Shown here piece by piece: positions 35,389 to 44,282 of a DNA stretch of 64,000 bases. The notes beneath the pieces are model-generated. The model saw nothing but the letters and a program-made list of their open reading frames with translations. It was not told the DNA's origin and did no database searches. The DNA lies in the NCBI RefSeq assembly GCF_900114605.1, contig NZ_FOTP01000002.1:806001-870000 (forward strand), written 5' to 3'. A program made the position numbers and the translations under genes. How positions within the stretch are numbered: the first letter of the stretch is position 1; each line of letters starts with the position of its first letter. This stretch comes from Bradyrhizobium sp. NFR13 (lineage in GTDB: Bacteria; Pseudomonadota; Alphaproteobacteria; Rhizobiales; Xanthobacteraceae).

Positions 35389-36066
35389 CTACGCCTTGTA
35401 GGCGACCCAGCCCCTGAACGTGAATCCCGCATAGAACAAGGTGACGTCGGCGAAGCCGGCATCCCGCAACAGAGCTTCGTCCTGTTCCGGCGACAGCAGC
35501 GGCAAGCGTTCGCCGATCGCCGAGATCGCATTCTCCGCATTGGCGGCCGATACGCCGGATGCCGCCGCAAAAGCTGCGTAACGGGACAGCCATCTGGTCT
35601 TCTCCCCGCCGTGCTGCGGAAAGCTGTGGTGGGCGACGACGAAGGGAGCCCCGGGTTTGAGCCGCCGGTGCACCTCAGCCAGCGTATGACGACGTTCCTC
35701 CTCCGGAATGAAATGCAGGGTCAGGATGCACGTCGCCGCATCGAACGGCCCCTCGGGCGCGCCGTCGATATAGCCCTCATGGAGGTCGACGCGCGATGCG
35801 AGCGGACCGAGCGTCCGCTTAGCCAATCCGAGCATCTCGGCCGACGGATCAACGCCGCAAAAGCGCCATCCGGGCTGCGTCTCAGCGAATGCCTTCAGCT
35901 CGAGCCCGCCGCCCGCCCCAAGCACGAGCACATGGGCGTCGTCCGGCGTTCGTTCCGCGAGGAGAATACCCGCCATCTGCAGCAGACCGAGAAAGCCCGG
36001 CACTTGCCGCACCGGGCCTTCCGCATAGCGAGCCACCGCCTCCGGATCGGAGAAGTAGGACGCCAA
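35389..36066 (-). CDS. Class I SAM-dependent methyltransferase
   Basis: 225 residues. SAM motif I is VLVLGAGGGLELKAF (residues 46-60), with an acidic motif CGVDPSAEM and a post-I region CILTLHFIPEEER. The nearest plan is of small Methyltransf_25-type enzymes; the substrate is unknown. The frame begins at TTG 36066, only four bases after the livM stop, and no ATG occurs before residue 31, so translation may be coupled to livM. The gene is enclosed by the true livM end and a second, diverged livM end (35311-35368), indicating insertion into the liv operon. Confidence 0.82.
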   Translation of the reverse strand: MASYFSDPEAVARYAEGPVRQVPGFLGLLQMAGILLAERTPDDAHVLVLGAGGGLELKAFAETQPGWRFCGVDPSAEMLGLAKRTLGPLASRVDLHEGYIDGAPEGPFDAATCILTLHFIPEEERRHTLAEVHRRLKPGAPFVVAHHSFPQHGGEKTRWLSRYAAFAAASGVSAANAENAISAIGERLPLLSPEQDEALLRDAGFADVTLFYAGFTFRGWVAYKA

Positions 36067-36070
36067 CGAA

Positions 36071-37039
36071 CTACAGCGACCGCTTGAAGTAATGCGCGAT
36101 TTCGCCGATGACGCCGCGACGGAAGGTCAGCACGCAGACCACGAAGATCACGCCCTGGATCACCGTCACCCACTGGCCGAAGCCAGCGAGATATTGCTGC
36201 ATGGCGATAATCACGAAGGCGCCAACCACCGGCCCGAACAGGGTGCCAAGGCCGCCGACCAGCGTGATCAGCACGATTTCACCGGACATGGTCCAGTGCA
36301 CGTCGGTGAGCGAGGCGTTCTGCGCCACGAACACTTTCAGCGCGCCGGCGAAGCCCGCCAGCGTGCCGGACAGGATATAGGCCAGCAGCTTGTATTGATC
36401 GGTCTTGTAGCCAAGCGATACCGCGCGCGGCTCGTTCTCGCGGATTGCCTTCAGCACCTCGCCGAACGGCGAGTTGATGGCGCGGTAGATGATCAGGAAG
36501 CCGAGCAGGAAGCCGGCCAGGATCACGTAATACAGCGTGATCGGCTTCGACAGATTGAACAGGCCGAACAGGATGCCCTGCGGAATGCCCTGGATACCGT
36601 CTTCACCATGGGTGAACGGCGTCTGCAGATAGACAAAGAACAGCAGCTGCGACAGCGCCAGCGTGATCATGGCGAAGTAGATGCCCTGGCGACGAATGGC
36701 GATCAGACCCGTAACAACGCTGAGCGCCGCGGCCGCAACGACACCGATGACGATGCCGAGCTCGGGCGTCACCCCCCACACTTTCAGCGCATGGGCGGTG
36801 CAGTAACCGGCGGTGCCCAGGAACATCGCATGGCCGAAGGACAGCAGACCTCCATAGCCGATCAGCAGGTTGAAAGCGCAGGCAAGCAACGCAAAGCACA
36901 GCGCCTGCATCACGAAGAACGGATAAACACCGGTCAGCGGGACGACCAGCAGCAGCGCGGTCATGATCGCAAAGGCGACCATCTCGTCCTTGACGGTGCG
37001 GCGGGGTGCGGGAATCGCGTTTTCAGTGATCGTTGTCAT
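36071..37039 (-). CDS. livM: Branched-chain amino acid-type ABC permease LivM
   Basis: 322 residues with about ten membrane helices; LivM-family permease (LLIGYGGLLSFGHAMFLG, then the GxLAGFAGAL segment GTLAGFAGALKVF and GGLGTLFGPVVGA). With LivH it forms the membrane channel fed by the binding proteins upstream. It starts one base after the livH stop. The last 58 bases recur at 35311-35368. Confidence 0.93.
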   Translation of the reverse strand: MTTITENAIPAPRRTVKDEMVAFAIMTALLLVVPLTGVYPFFVMQALCFALLACAFNLLIGYGGLLSFGHAMFLGTAGYCTAHALKVWGVTPELGIVIGVVAAAALSVVTGLIAIRRQGIYFAMITLALSQLLFFVYLQTPFTHGEDGIQGIPQGILFGLFNLSKPITLYYVILAGFLLGFLIIYRAINSPFGEVLKAIRENEPRAVSLGYKTDQYKLLAYILSGTLAGFAGALKVFVAQNASLTDVHWTMSGEIVLITLVGGLGTLFGPVVGAFVIIAMQQYLAGFGQWVTVIQGVIFVVCVLTFRRGVIGEIAHYFKRSL

Positions 37040-37040
37040 A

Positions 37041-37916
37041 TCAGGCAGCCCGTCCCGTCAGTCCGGATGGTTTCACAAGGAGCACCAGCACCATCAGCAC
37101 GAAAACGACAGTGTTGGAGGCCTCGGGGTAAAAATACTTGGTGAGACCCTCGATGATGCCGAGGGTGAAACCGGTGATAATCGACCCCATGATCGAGCCC
37201 ATGCCGCCGATCACGACGACCGCGAACACGACGATGATGAGGTCGGCGCCCATCAGCGGGCGAACCTGGTTGATCGGCGCCGACAGCACGCCGGCCAGAG
37301 CCGCAAGACCGACGCCGAGGCCGTAGGTCAGCGTAATCATCAGCGGCACGTTGATGCCGAAGGCGCGGACTAGCGTGGGGTTTTCCGTCGCGGCGCGCAG
37401 GTACGCGCCAAGCCGCGTGCGCTCGATCAGGAACCAGGTCGCGAGACAGACCACCAGCGAGAAGATGACGACCCAGCCGCGATAGATCGGCAGGAACATG
37501 AAGCCGAGATTCATGCCGCCCTTGAGCGCATCCGGGATGGCGTAGGGCAGGCCCGACGAGCCGAAATAGTTCTGGAACACGCCCTGGATGATCAGCGCCA
37601 GACCGAAGGTCAGCAGCAGGCCGTAGAGATGGTCGAGATTGGCGATCCATTTCAGCATGGTGCGTTCCATCACCATGCCGAACAGGCCGACCGCCAGCGG
37701 CGCCAGGATCAGCGCCGGCCAGTAGCCGATGCCCGCCAGATTGAGCAGGAAGTAAGCCGCGAACGCACCCATCATATAGACGGCGCCATGGGCGAAATTG
37801 ATGATGTTCAGCATGCCGAAGATCACGGCGAGGCCGAGACTTAACAGCGCATAGAACGAGCCGTTGATGAGTCCGACCAGCAATTGCGCAGACAGGGCCT
37901 GTAGATTGATCGACAT
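37041..37916 (-). CDS. livH: Branched-chain amino acid-type ABC permease LivH
   Basis: 291 residues, typical LivH length, with about eight membrane helices (LINGSFYALLSLGLAVIFG, MLNIINFAHGAVYM, GGMGSIMGSIITGF). It partners LivM. It is preceded by a hairpin in the gap after the second binding-protein gene. The transported ligand cannot be determined from permease sequence; relatives carry branched-chain or other small amino acids, amides or urea. Confidence 0.94.
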   Translation of the reverse strand: MSINLQALSAQLLVGLINGSFYALLSLGLAVIFGMLNIINFAHGAVYMMGAFAAYFLLNLAGIGYWPALILAPLAVGLFGMVMERTMLKWIANLDHLYGLLLTFGLALIIQGVFQNYFGSSGLPYAIPDALKGGMNLGFMFLPIYRGWVVIFSLVVCLATWFLIERTRLGAYLRAATENPTLVRAFGINVPLMITLTYGLGVGLAALAGVLSAPINQVRPLMGADLIIVVFAVVVIGGMGSIMGSIITGFTLGIIEGLTKYFYPEASNTVVFVLMVLVLLVKPSGLTGRAA

Positions 37917-37946
37917 GTTGTTCTCAACTTTTATCGCAGGAGAGTC

Positions 37947-37977
37947 TTGGCCCGGCAGCGTGACGCCGCCGGGCCAA
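37947..37977 (-). terminator. 10-bp perfect hairpin between binding-protein gene and livH
   Basis: ttggcccggc (37947-37956) and gccgggccaa (37968-37977) are exact inverted copies with an 11-base loop. No U-tract follows in the direction of transcription. A structure here probably stabilises the upstream binding-protein mRNA or gives partial termination, lowering permease expression. Confidence 0.55.
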
Positions 37978-37982
37978 CGATC

Positions 37983-39203
37983 TTATTTCTTCAGCAGCGC
38001 ACAGGTGCTCTTCTCGATCGGTGTAAAGGCCTGATCGGCTGGCACTGTACCGGCAAGCTTGTAGAAATCCCACGGCGCCTTCGATTCCGACGGCTTCTTC
38101 ACTTCGAACAGATAGCCCGGGTGAATCTTGCGGCCATTGGCTTCGATCTTGCCCTGCCCGAACAGCGGATCGTCGGTCGGCAATTCCTTCATCTTGGCAA
38201 CGATCTTCACGCCATCATGCGGATTGCTGCCGAGCGCTTCCAGCGCCTTGAAGTAGTGGATCAGGCCGGCATACACGCCCGCCTGTACCATCGACGGCGG
38301 AGCGCCGTTCTTCATGCGCGCCGCGAACTTCTTGGAGAATTCACGGGTCTTGTCGTTCAGGTCCCAGTAGAAGGTCTCGGTGAAGCTGAGGCCCTGCGCG
38401 GTTTCGAGACCGATCGCCTTGACGTCCGTGATGAACAGCAGCAAGGCCGCGAGCTTCTGACCGCCCTTGGAGATGCCGAATTCAGCTGCCTGCTTGATCG
38501 AGTTGGTGGTGTCGCCGCCGGCATTGGCCAAGCCGATGACCTTGGCCTTTGACGACTGCGCCTGCAGCAGGAAGGAGGAGAAGTCCGCGGTGTTGAGCGG
38601 ATGCTTCACGCCGCCGACCACCTTGCCGCCCGAGGATTTGACGACTTCCGAGGTATCGCGCTCAAGCGCGGCACCAAAAGCGTAGTCGGCGGTCAGGAAG
38701 AACCAGCTGTCGCCGCCGGCCTTCACCATCGCCTGCCCGGTCGAATGCGCCAGCATGTAGGTGTCGTAGGTCCAGTGCACGGTATTCGGCGAACACTGTG
38801 CATTGGTGAGATCCGACGTCGCGGCGCCCGAATTGATGTAGACGCCGTTCTTCTCCTTGACGATGTTGTTCACCGCCAGCGCCACGCCGGAATTCGGCAC
38901 GTCGACGATGGTGTCGACCTTGTCGACGTCGAACCACTGCCGCGCGATGTTGGAGCCGATGTCCGGCTTGTTCTGGTGATCGCCGGAGATGATGTCGATC
39001 TTCCAGCCCTTGGCCATCAGACCGGAGTCCTCCGCCGCCATCTGCGCAGCCAGGGTCGAGCCCGGGCCGCCGAGATCGGCATAGAGACCGGACTGATCGC
39101 TGAGCGCGCCGATCTTGACGGTCTTGTCCTGGGCCATGGCGATGCCAGCCATGGCCAGCGAAAGCGCCGTGCCGAGAAGTGCGGTTGAAATCTTATTTTT
39201 CAT
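37983..39203 (-). CDS. ABC transporter periplasmic binding protein (LivJ-like) B
   Basis: 406 residues. A signal peptide (STALLGTALSLAMAGIAMA) precedes a type I periplasmic binding fold of the Peripla_BP_6 class (VKIGALSDQSGLYADLGG, AAQMAAEDSG, VDVPNSGVALAVNNI, FFLTADYAFGAALERD). It delivers ligand to LivHM. It is a close paralogue of the adjacent upstream protein A: most of the two sequences align without gaps. The ligand is unknown; the pair probably differ in specificity or regulation. Confidence 0.92.
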   Translation of the reverse strand: MKNKISTALLGTALSLAMAGIAMAQDKTVKIGALSDQSGLYADLGGPGSTLAAQMAAEDSGLMAKGWKIDIISGDHQNKPDIGSNIARQWFDVDKVDTIVDVPNSGVALAVNNIVKEKNGVYINSGAATSDLTNAQCSPNTVHWTYDTYMLAHSTGQAMVKAGGDSWFFLTADYAFGAALERDTSEVVKSSGGKVVGGVKHPLNTADFSSFLLQAQSSKAKVIGLANAGGDTTNSIKQAAEFGISKGGQKLAALLLFITDVKAIGLETAQGLSFTETFYWDLNDKTREFSKKFAARMKNGAPPSMVQAGVYAGLIHYFKALEALGSNPHDGVKIVAKMKELPTDDPLFGQGKIEANGRKIHPGYLFEVKKPSESKAPWDFYKLAGTVPADQAFTPIEKSTCALLKK

Positions 39204-39240
39204 GACTTCCTCTCAATGATTTGGACGACGGGCTTCTAAA

Positions 39241-40464
39241 CTAGGTCTTCTTCAAAAGCGGACAAGCGCTCTTGTCGAGCGGCGTGAAGGCCTGATCGGC
39301 AGGGATCGTCGCCACCAACTTGTAGTAGTCCCAGGGTCCCTTCGACTCCTCGGGCTTCTTGACCTCGAACAAATAGGCCGGATGCAGCTTGCGGCCGTTC
39401 GGCTGGATGGTGCCCTTGCCGAAGATGATGTCATCGGTCGGAGCCGCCTTCATCGCATTGACGATCTTCAACCCGTCATGGGAGTTGCCGCCCATGGCAT
39501 CCAGTGTCTTGAAGTAATGGATCAGGGACGAATAAACGCCGGCCTGCACGGTGGTCGGCATGTTCTTGTTCTTCATGCGCGCCTGGAAGCGCTTGGAGAA
39601 CCCGCGCGTGCCGTCGTTGAGATCCCAATAGAACGTCTCGGTAAAGCTCAGACCGTTCGCGACCGGCAGTCCGAGCGCATGGACGTCGGTAATGAACATC
39701 AAGAGGCCAGCCAATTTCTGCCCGCCCTTGACGATACCGAATTCCGACGCCTGCTTGATCGAGTTGATAGTGTCGCCGCCGGCATTGGCGAGGCCGATCA
39801 CCTTGGCCTTGGACGCCTGCGCCTGCAGCAGGAACGACGAAAAGTCCGCCGTGTTGAGCGGCGGCCGGACGCTGCCGATGATCTTGCCGCCCTTCGCAGT
39901 GACAGCGTTGGTGGTATCGCGCTCCAGCGCGGTGCCGAAAGCATAATCCGCCGTCAGGAAGAACCAGGTGTCACCACCGTTCTTGACCATCGCCGAGCCG
40001 GTGCCGTTGGCGAGCTGAAAGGTGTCGTAAGCCCAGTGAATGGTGTTGGGCGAACACTGTGCGTTCGAGAGGTCGGAGGTGCCTGATCCCGAATTCAGAT
40101 AGACGCCGTTCTTTTCCTTGACGATATTGTTGACCACAAGGCCCACCGACGACGTCGGCACATCGACAATGGCATCGACCTTGTCGACGTCGAACCATTG
40201 ACGCGCGATGTTGGAGCCGACGTCGGGCTTGTTCTGGTGATCGCCGATCACGACGTCGATCTTCCAGCCTTTGGCCAGTAGCCCGGAGTCCTCGACGGCC
40301 ATTTGGGCCGCGACCACCGAACCCGGACCGGTCACGTCGGCATAAAGACCCGACTGGTCGTTCAGCACGCCGATCTTGGCGGTCTTGTCCTGAGCGAACG
40401 CAAGCGAGCTTGCGCTCATCATCAGTGCGAGACCCAGCAGCGACGTCGAAACGGCTTTTTTCAT
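39241..40464 (-). CDS. ABC transporter periplasmic binding protein (LivJ-like) A
   Basis: 407 residues with signal peptide (LLGLALMMSASSLAFA). Same fold and motifs as protein B, including VKEKNGVY, NAQCSPNT and NGRKLHPAYLFEVKKPEES. The two genes are separated by 37 bases and arose by tandem duplication. Both precede the permeases and follow livF, so a single operon livG-livF-SBP A-SBP B-livH-livM is likely. Confidence 0.92.
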   Translation of the reverse strand: MKKAVSTSLLGLALMMSASSLAFAQDKTAKIGVLNDQSGLYADVTGPGSVVAAQMAVEDSGLLAKGWKIDVVIGDHQNKPDVGSNIARQWFDVDKVDAIVDVPTSSVGLVVNNIVKEKNGVYLNSGSGTSDLSNAQCSPNTIHWAYDTFQLANGTGSAMVKNGGDTWFFLTADYAFGTALERDTTNAVTAKGGKIIGSVRPPLNTADFSSFLLQAQASKAKVIGLANAGGDTINSIKQASEFGIVKGGQKLAGLLMFITDVHALGLPVANGLSFTETFYWDLNDGTRGFSKRFQARMKNKNMPTTVQAGVYSSLIHYFKTLDAMGGNSHDGLKIVNAMKAAPTDDIIFGKGTIQPNGRKLHPAYLFEVKKPEESKGPWDYYKLVATIPADQAFTPLDKSACPLLKKT

Positions 40465-40533
40465 TCTGTGCTCCCTACCCGTATTGATGGTTGTGTCTAT
40501 CGTCGGACCGTTGGCTCGGTCCGTTATTCGATA

Positions 40534-41280
40534 TTAGACGCCGAGATACGTATGCAGTTTGTCCATATTCGCCGAGAGCTCGGAATTGGCGAAGCCATCG
40601 ATGATCTTGCCGTGCTCGACGATGTAGTAGCGATCCGCCACTGTCGCCGCGAAACGGAAGTTCTGTTCGACCAGCAGGATGGTGAAGCCCTCCGATTTCA
40701 GCCGCGCGATGGTGTGGCCGATCTGCTGGATGATGACTGGCGCAAGGCCCTCGGTCGGCTCGTCCAGCATCAGGAAGCGCGCGCCGGTACGCAGGATGCG
40801 GCCGATCGCCAGCATCTGCTGCTCACCGCCGGAGAGTTTTGTCCCCTGGCTGTTGAGACGCTCTTTCAAATTTGGAAACAGCTCGAAGATCTGATCCAGC
40901 GACAACCCGCCCGGCCGGATCGTCGGCGGCAGCATCAGGTTCTCTTTCACGTCGAGGCTGGAGAAGATGCCGCGTTCTTCCGGGCAGAATGCGATGCCCT
41001 GCTTCGCGATCTTGTCCGACGAGGTCTTGATGATCTCGTTGCCTTCGAACTTCACCGAGCCGGTGCGCTTGCCGATGATGCCCATAATGGACTTCAACGT
41101 CGTGGTCTTGCCGGCGCCGTTGCGACCGAGCAGCGTGACGACTTCGCCCGGCTTCACGTTGAAATTGATACCGTGAAGGATGTGCGACTCGCCATACCAC
41201 GCTTCGAGGTTCTCGACGGTGAGAATGGGATTGCCTGTCGCTGCAGTCTTTGCCGGTGCGGCCATTGTGATCTCAGCCAT
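40534..41280 (-). CDS. livF: Liv-type ABC transporter ATP-binding protein LivF
   Basis: 248 residues. Walker A GRNGAGKTT, signature LSGGEQQMLAIGR, Walker B FLMLDEPTEGLAP; the LivF family C-terminus is present (VEQNFRFAATVADRYYIVEHG). It energises LivHM with LivG. The start ATG 41280 overlaps the livG end by 8 bases, indicating translational coupling. Confidence 0.94.
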   Translation of the reverse strand: MAEITMAAPAKTAATGNPILTVENLEAWYGESHILHGINFNVKPGEVVTLLGRNGAGKTTTLKSIMGIIGKRTGSVKFEGNEIIKTSSDKIAKQGIAFCPEERGIFSSLDVKENLMLPPTIRPGGLSLDQIFELFPNLKERLNSQGTKLSGGEQQMLAIGRILRTGARFLMLDEPTEGLAPVIIQQIGHTIARLKSEGFTILLVEQNFRFAATVADRYYIVEHGKIIDGFANSELSANMDKLHTYLGV

Positions 41281-42043
41281 GCCCGGCTCCCAGATAAGCT
41301 TCCTTGACGCGCTCGTCCTTGGTCAGATCGGCGTAGCTGCCTTCCGCAAGAACCCTTCCGCGAGTCAGAACGGTAATGATGTCCGACAGGTTGGACACGA
41401 CGCTGAGGTTATGTTCGACCATTAGGATGGTATACTTCGCCGAGATGCGCTTGATCAGCGCGGCGATCTTGTCGATATCCTCATGGCCCATGCCGGCCAT
41501 CGGCTCATCGAGCAGCATCATCTCGGGGTCGAGCGCCAGCGTGGTGGCGATCTCCAGCGCGCGCTTACGGCCATAGGGCATTTCCACGGCGGGCGTATTT
41601 GCGAATTCGCTAAGGCCGACGTCGTCGAGGAGCTCGGCGGCGCGTTGATTGTACTGATCCAGCACACTCTTGGAGCGCCAGAAGTCGAACGACGATCCAT
41701 GCTGACGCTGCAGTGCAACACGGACATTTTCCAGCGCCGTCAGATGCGGAAACACCGCGGAGATCTGGAACGAACGTACGAGGCCAAGGCGTGCCACGTC
41801 GGCAGGCGCCGTCGCGGTGATATCCTTGCCCTTGTAGAAAATCTGGCCGGCGGACGGCTGCATGAACTTGGTCAGCAGATTGAAACAGGTCGTCTTGCCG
41901 GCGCCGTTAGGGCCGATCAAGGCGTGAATAGTACCGCGGCGAATTTTGAGACTGACATCGCGGACTGCGAAAAAGCCCGCAAATTCCTTGGTCAATCCGT
42001 TGGTTTCGAGAATGAACTCATCGGTCAAGCAAATTTCCCCCAT
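41273..42043 (-). CDS. livG: Liv-type ABC transporter ATP-binding protein LivG
   Basis: 256 residues. Walker A GPNGAGKTT, a signature-like VEMPYGRKRALEIATTLA (the family has a YGxQR or YGRKR form), Walker B MMLLDEPMAGM, and the LivG end VLTRGRVLAEGSYADL. It is the first gene of the liv operon; ATG 42043 or an internal start a few codons later is possible. Confidence 0.93.
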   Translation of the reverse strand: MGEICLTDEFILETNGLTKEFAGFFAVRDVSLKIRRGTIHALIGPNGAGKTTCFNLLTKFMQPSAGQIFYKGKDITATAPADVARLGLVRSFQISAVFPHLTALENVRVALQRQHGSSFDFWRSKSVLDQYNQRAAELLDDVGLSEFANTPAVEMPYGRKRALEIATTLALDPEMMLLDEPMAGMGHEDIDKIAALIKRISAKYTILMVEHNLSVVSNLSDIITVLTRGRVLAEGSYADLTKDERVKEAYLGAGHG

Positions 42044-42432
42044 CGACCTTCCCAGCGCGTGTCTTCGCCAGTGGCCAACTTTTTGCGCAGCCGCATTTCA
42101 GGGAAAACTGGAAGTCATCCCCGCGCGGCCACATCGAGTGGCGCGAATATGCCGTCAACGCGACGGCGAACGCAAGGTGCAATGCGGCAGAATTGGGTGG
42201 ACCGCCTGTCGCACCGACTTCGCCCTTAGTCGTAGGCAGTTAGCGCCCTGCACATGCAGAAAGCAGAGTCCGCCTGCGATCGGTCCACCGCGCAGAAGGC
42301 ACCACCTGTTTGCGCCGCAAGGAGGTTTGAAAATCGCTCGTTAATTGTATTGCGAGGCGACTTCCCGCGTTCATTGATTATTTGCTCGCTGTACTCATAC
42401 TCCCCTTGATCAATATCAGGGGGATCGTTGCC
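42044..42432. other. Divergent intergenic region upstream of livG
   Basis: 389 bases between the divergent livG operon and the PAS-domain gene, expected to contain both promoters. I found no gene. A hairpin made of tccccttgat (42401-42410) and atcaggggga (42415-42424, one bulge) overlaps the purine-rich ribosome site of the PAS gene and could limit its translation. No clear operator for the liv operon was recognised. Confidence 0.4.
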
Positions 42433-43035
42433 GTGGACTTCCAGAGCGCCGACGCGTCCGTGGTGAAGTCCATTCGGCAGCGCGATCTGCTGAACTGCTG
42501 GCTGCGGCTCTATGCGCCGCAACAGGCCCTGCCCGACATCACCAACTATCGCCCGGACCGGATGGACGAGGAACGTCCCGATCTCGTCGACTACATCGTC
42601 GATCACAGCACGGCACCGCCACGGCTCATCATCGATAGCAATGGGACCCGCATGGCGAGCGCCTATGGTACCACCGGCAAGGGCCGCTATCTCGACGACT
42701 ATCTCGGCCCGATCCTCGGTCCTGTCGTGCTGCCGGCCTATCATGAATGTATCGCGCGCGAACTGCCGACCTACACCGTCTCGATGATTGACGATGTCAA
42801 CGGTCGTGTTGTCGCCTATGAACGAATGCTGATGCCGTTCTCGTCAGGTGACGGCGTCACGCACATCATCGCATCGCTCAAAACCATCAGCGAGGACGGT
42901 GGCTTCGAAATCAAAAACCTGATGCGCGGCCATCACAGCGTGCCGGTACCGAAACTCCGTGCCGTGATCGATCGCAGCCTGTCTTATCGTGCGCCGCATC
43001 GGCTCGCGGCCGCCGACGTCGTCGAGATCGACTGA
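42433..43035 (+). CDS. PAS-domain protein, PAS_5 type
   Basis: 200 residues from GTG 42433; a TTG at 42382 would add 17 residues. The sequence (SIRQRDLLNCWLRLYAPQ, LPDITNYRPDRM, RLIIDSNGTRMASAYG, ARELPTYTVSMIDDVNGRVVAYERMLMPFS in two parts) follows the PAS_5 family of alphaproteobacteria: single-domain PAS-like proteins, probably sensory or regulatory, without an output domain. No signal peptide is present with the GTG start. The partner is unknown. Confidence 0.75.
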   Translation: MDFQSADASVVKSIRQRDLLNCWLRLYAPQQALPDITNYRPDRMDEERPDLVDYIVDHSTAPPRLIIDSNGTRMASAYGTTGKGRYLDDYLGPILGPVVLPAYHECIARELPTYTVSMIDDVNGRVVAYERMLMPFSSGDGVTHIIASLKTISEDGGFEIKNLMRGHHSVPVPKLRAVIDRSLSYRAPHRLAAADVVEID

Positions 43036-43038
43036 TCG

Positions 43039-43386
43039 CTATTTCACATCTTTTGCATAAATCTCCGGCTTGAAGCCGACCACGAGCTTGCCGCCAAGAT
43101 CGAGCACAGGCCGCTTGATCATCGAGGGCTGTTCGAGCATCAGCGCGATCGCACGGCTCTCGTTCAGACCTTCTTTGGCTGCGTCATCGAGCTTGCGGAA
43201 CGTCGTGCCGGCGCGATTGAGCAGCGTCTCCCAGCCGACCTCCTTGGCCCAGCGCTGCAGCCGCGCCTTGTCGATGCCCTCGGCCTTGTAGTCATGGAAA
43301 CTGTAGGCGACGCCATGGCTGTCGAGCCAGACGCGCGCCTTCTTCATCGTGTCGCAATTCTTGATGCCGTAGATGGTGATGGCCAT
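43039..43386 (-). CDS. ArsC/Spx-fold reductase family protein (YffB-like)
   Basis: 115 residues of thioredoxin-like ArsC fold. The N-terminal YGIKNCDTMKKARVWL carries the single Cys (Cys11), and the conserved Arg-Pro segment is IKRPVLDLGGKLVVGF. This is the YffB branch, glutathione-dependent reductase-like proteins rather than proven arsenate reductases. It is convergent with the PAS gene, with three bases between the stops. Confidence 0.85.
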   Translation of the reverse strand: MAITIYGIKNCDTMKKARVWLDSHGVAYSFHDYKAEGIDKARLQRWAKEVGWETLLNRAGTTFRKLDDAAKEGLNESRAIALMLEQPSMIKRPVLDLGGKLVVGFKPEIYAKDVK

Positions 43387-43526
43387 GAGATGTCGCCATG
43401 CCTGCCAGAAGTGATCGCCGTTCTGACCTGACTAGCAGATCAGCCAGCGGCGGCTGACAGCAAATCCGCGATCATCCACAGAGGCCACCGATGATGCACG
43501 CCGGCATCATCGGCTTGTCTCCAATC

Positions 43527-44102
43527 TCAGGCCGTGCGCCTGCGCTTCGAGAAGATCAGCCACAGCGCCGACACCAGGAAATAGAAGGCGCCGAAGCCCG
43601 CATAAGGCGCAATATCCAGGATCGTCGGCACTGTGGCGCCGCCGGCACTATGCACAAATACCGCCCCGGCCAGGGTCGACTGCGCTCCACTCAGGATCAT
43701 CGCCCATTGCGCGCCAAACTTGCGCCAACGGCGAATGCCGGTGACGAGTTGCGCCAGACCTGCCAGCGCAGCCCATACGCCGAACACAGCGAGCACGGCG
43801 TTCATCCCCGACCGCAAAGCAACGGCGACAGCTAGCGCAGCAACAAGGCTGACGACGACATTCAGTGCCTGTGGAGGATTGGCCAATAGTCCGCCGCTGC
43901 CATTGGCGTCGAACCAGTTCGCAAGGGCATCCCAGGCGGGATAGCTGACAAGCAGCACAGCCGCCACTGCCGGATTCGCGGTGCCGATCGCGACAGCGGC
44001 CGCCACCCAGCCCACCGCCACGATGCCGCGGGTGAGGTAATAACGTGCGAGATCTCCGGCTGCCACGGCCTGCAGGCTGGCGGTTCCCTGTGAGATGGTC
44101 AT
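43527..44102 (-). CDS. DUF308-type multi-span membrane protein
   Basis: 191 residues from ATG 44102 (ggaga upstream). Six membrane helices occur in pairs (YYLTRGIVAVGWVAAAVAI, VVSLVAALAVAVALRSGM, MILSGAQSTLAGAVFVH, APYAGFGAFYFLVSALWLIF), as in the HdeD/DUF308 family, and it ends in a basic tail. It is transcribed divergently from a MarR-type regulator, and palindromic operators lie between, so it is the probable target of that regulator. Confidence 0.75.
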   Translation of the reverse strand: MTISQGTASLQAVAAGDLARYYLTRGIVAVGWVAAAVAIGTANPAVAAVLLVSYPAWDALANWFDANGSGGLLANPPQALNVVVSLVAALAVAVALRSGMNAVLAVFGVWAALAGLAQLVTGIRRWRKFGAQWAMILSGAQSTLAGAVFVHSAGGATVPTILDIAPYAGFGAFYFLVSALWLIFSKRRRTA

Positions 44103-44186
44103 GTTGGTCTCCATCGAAGCTGGGACCGGGCACCCTCAACCAGCATGGCGAATGAACCTCGGCCGCATTACATACTGCGATAACTA

Positions 44187-44247
44187 ATATCGCGATATAT
44201 TTATTTGGCCAAATCACCTACCTTGTCCAGCATTATTTATCGCGATA
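44187..44247. promoter_or_regulatory. Twin palindromic operators between DUF308 and MarR genes
   Basis: The palindrome atatcgcgatat occurs at 44187-44198 and its core tatcgcgata again at 44238-44247; a degenerate third copy, tattgtgata, follows near 44253-44262. A possible promoter for the regulator, ttgtcc (44223-44228) and atatac (44245-44250), overlaps the second copy. This layout fits autoregulation by the MarR protein and repression of the divergent membrane gene. Confidence 0.65.
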
Positions 44248-44282
44248 TACATTATTGTGATATTGACGTGAGGAGAATTGCC

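Noticed and set aside
34477-36087. 536-codon open frame on the + strand across DUF47 and the methyltransferase
   Set aside because: It is antisense to two well-supported genes, has no domain-like sequence, and arises from high GC content at third positions.
43039-43386. True arsenate reductase arsC
   Set aside because: Belongs to the YffB/Spx-like branch; no ars genes nearby, and the second arsenate-site features cannot be confirmed.
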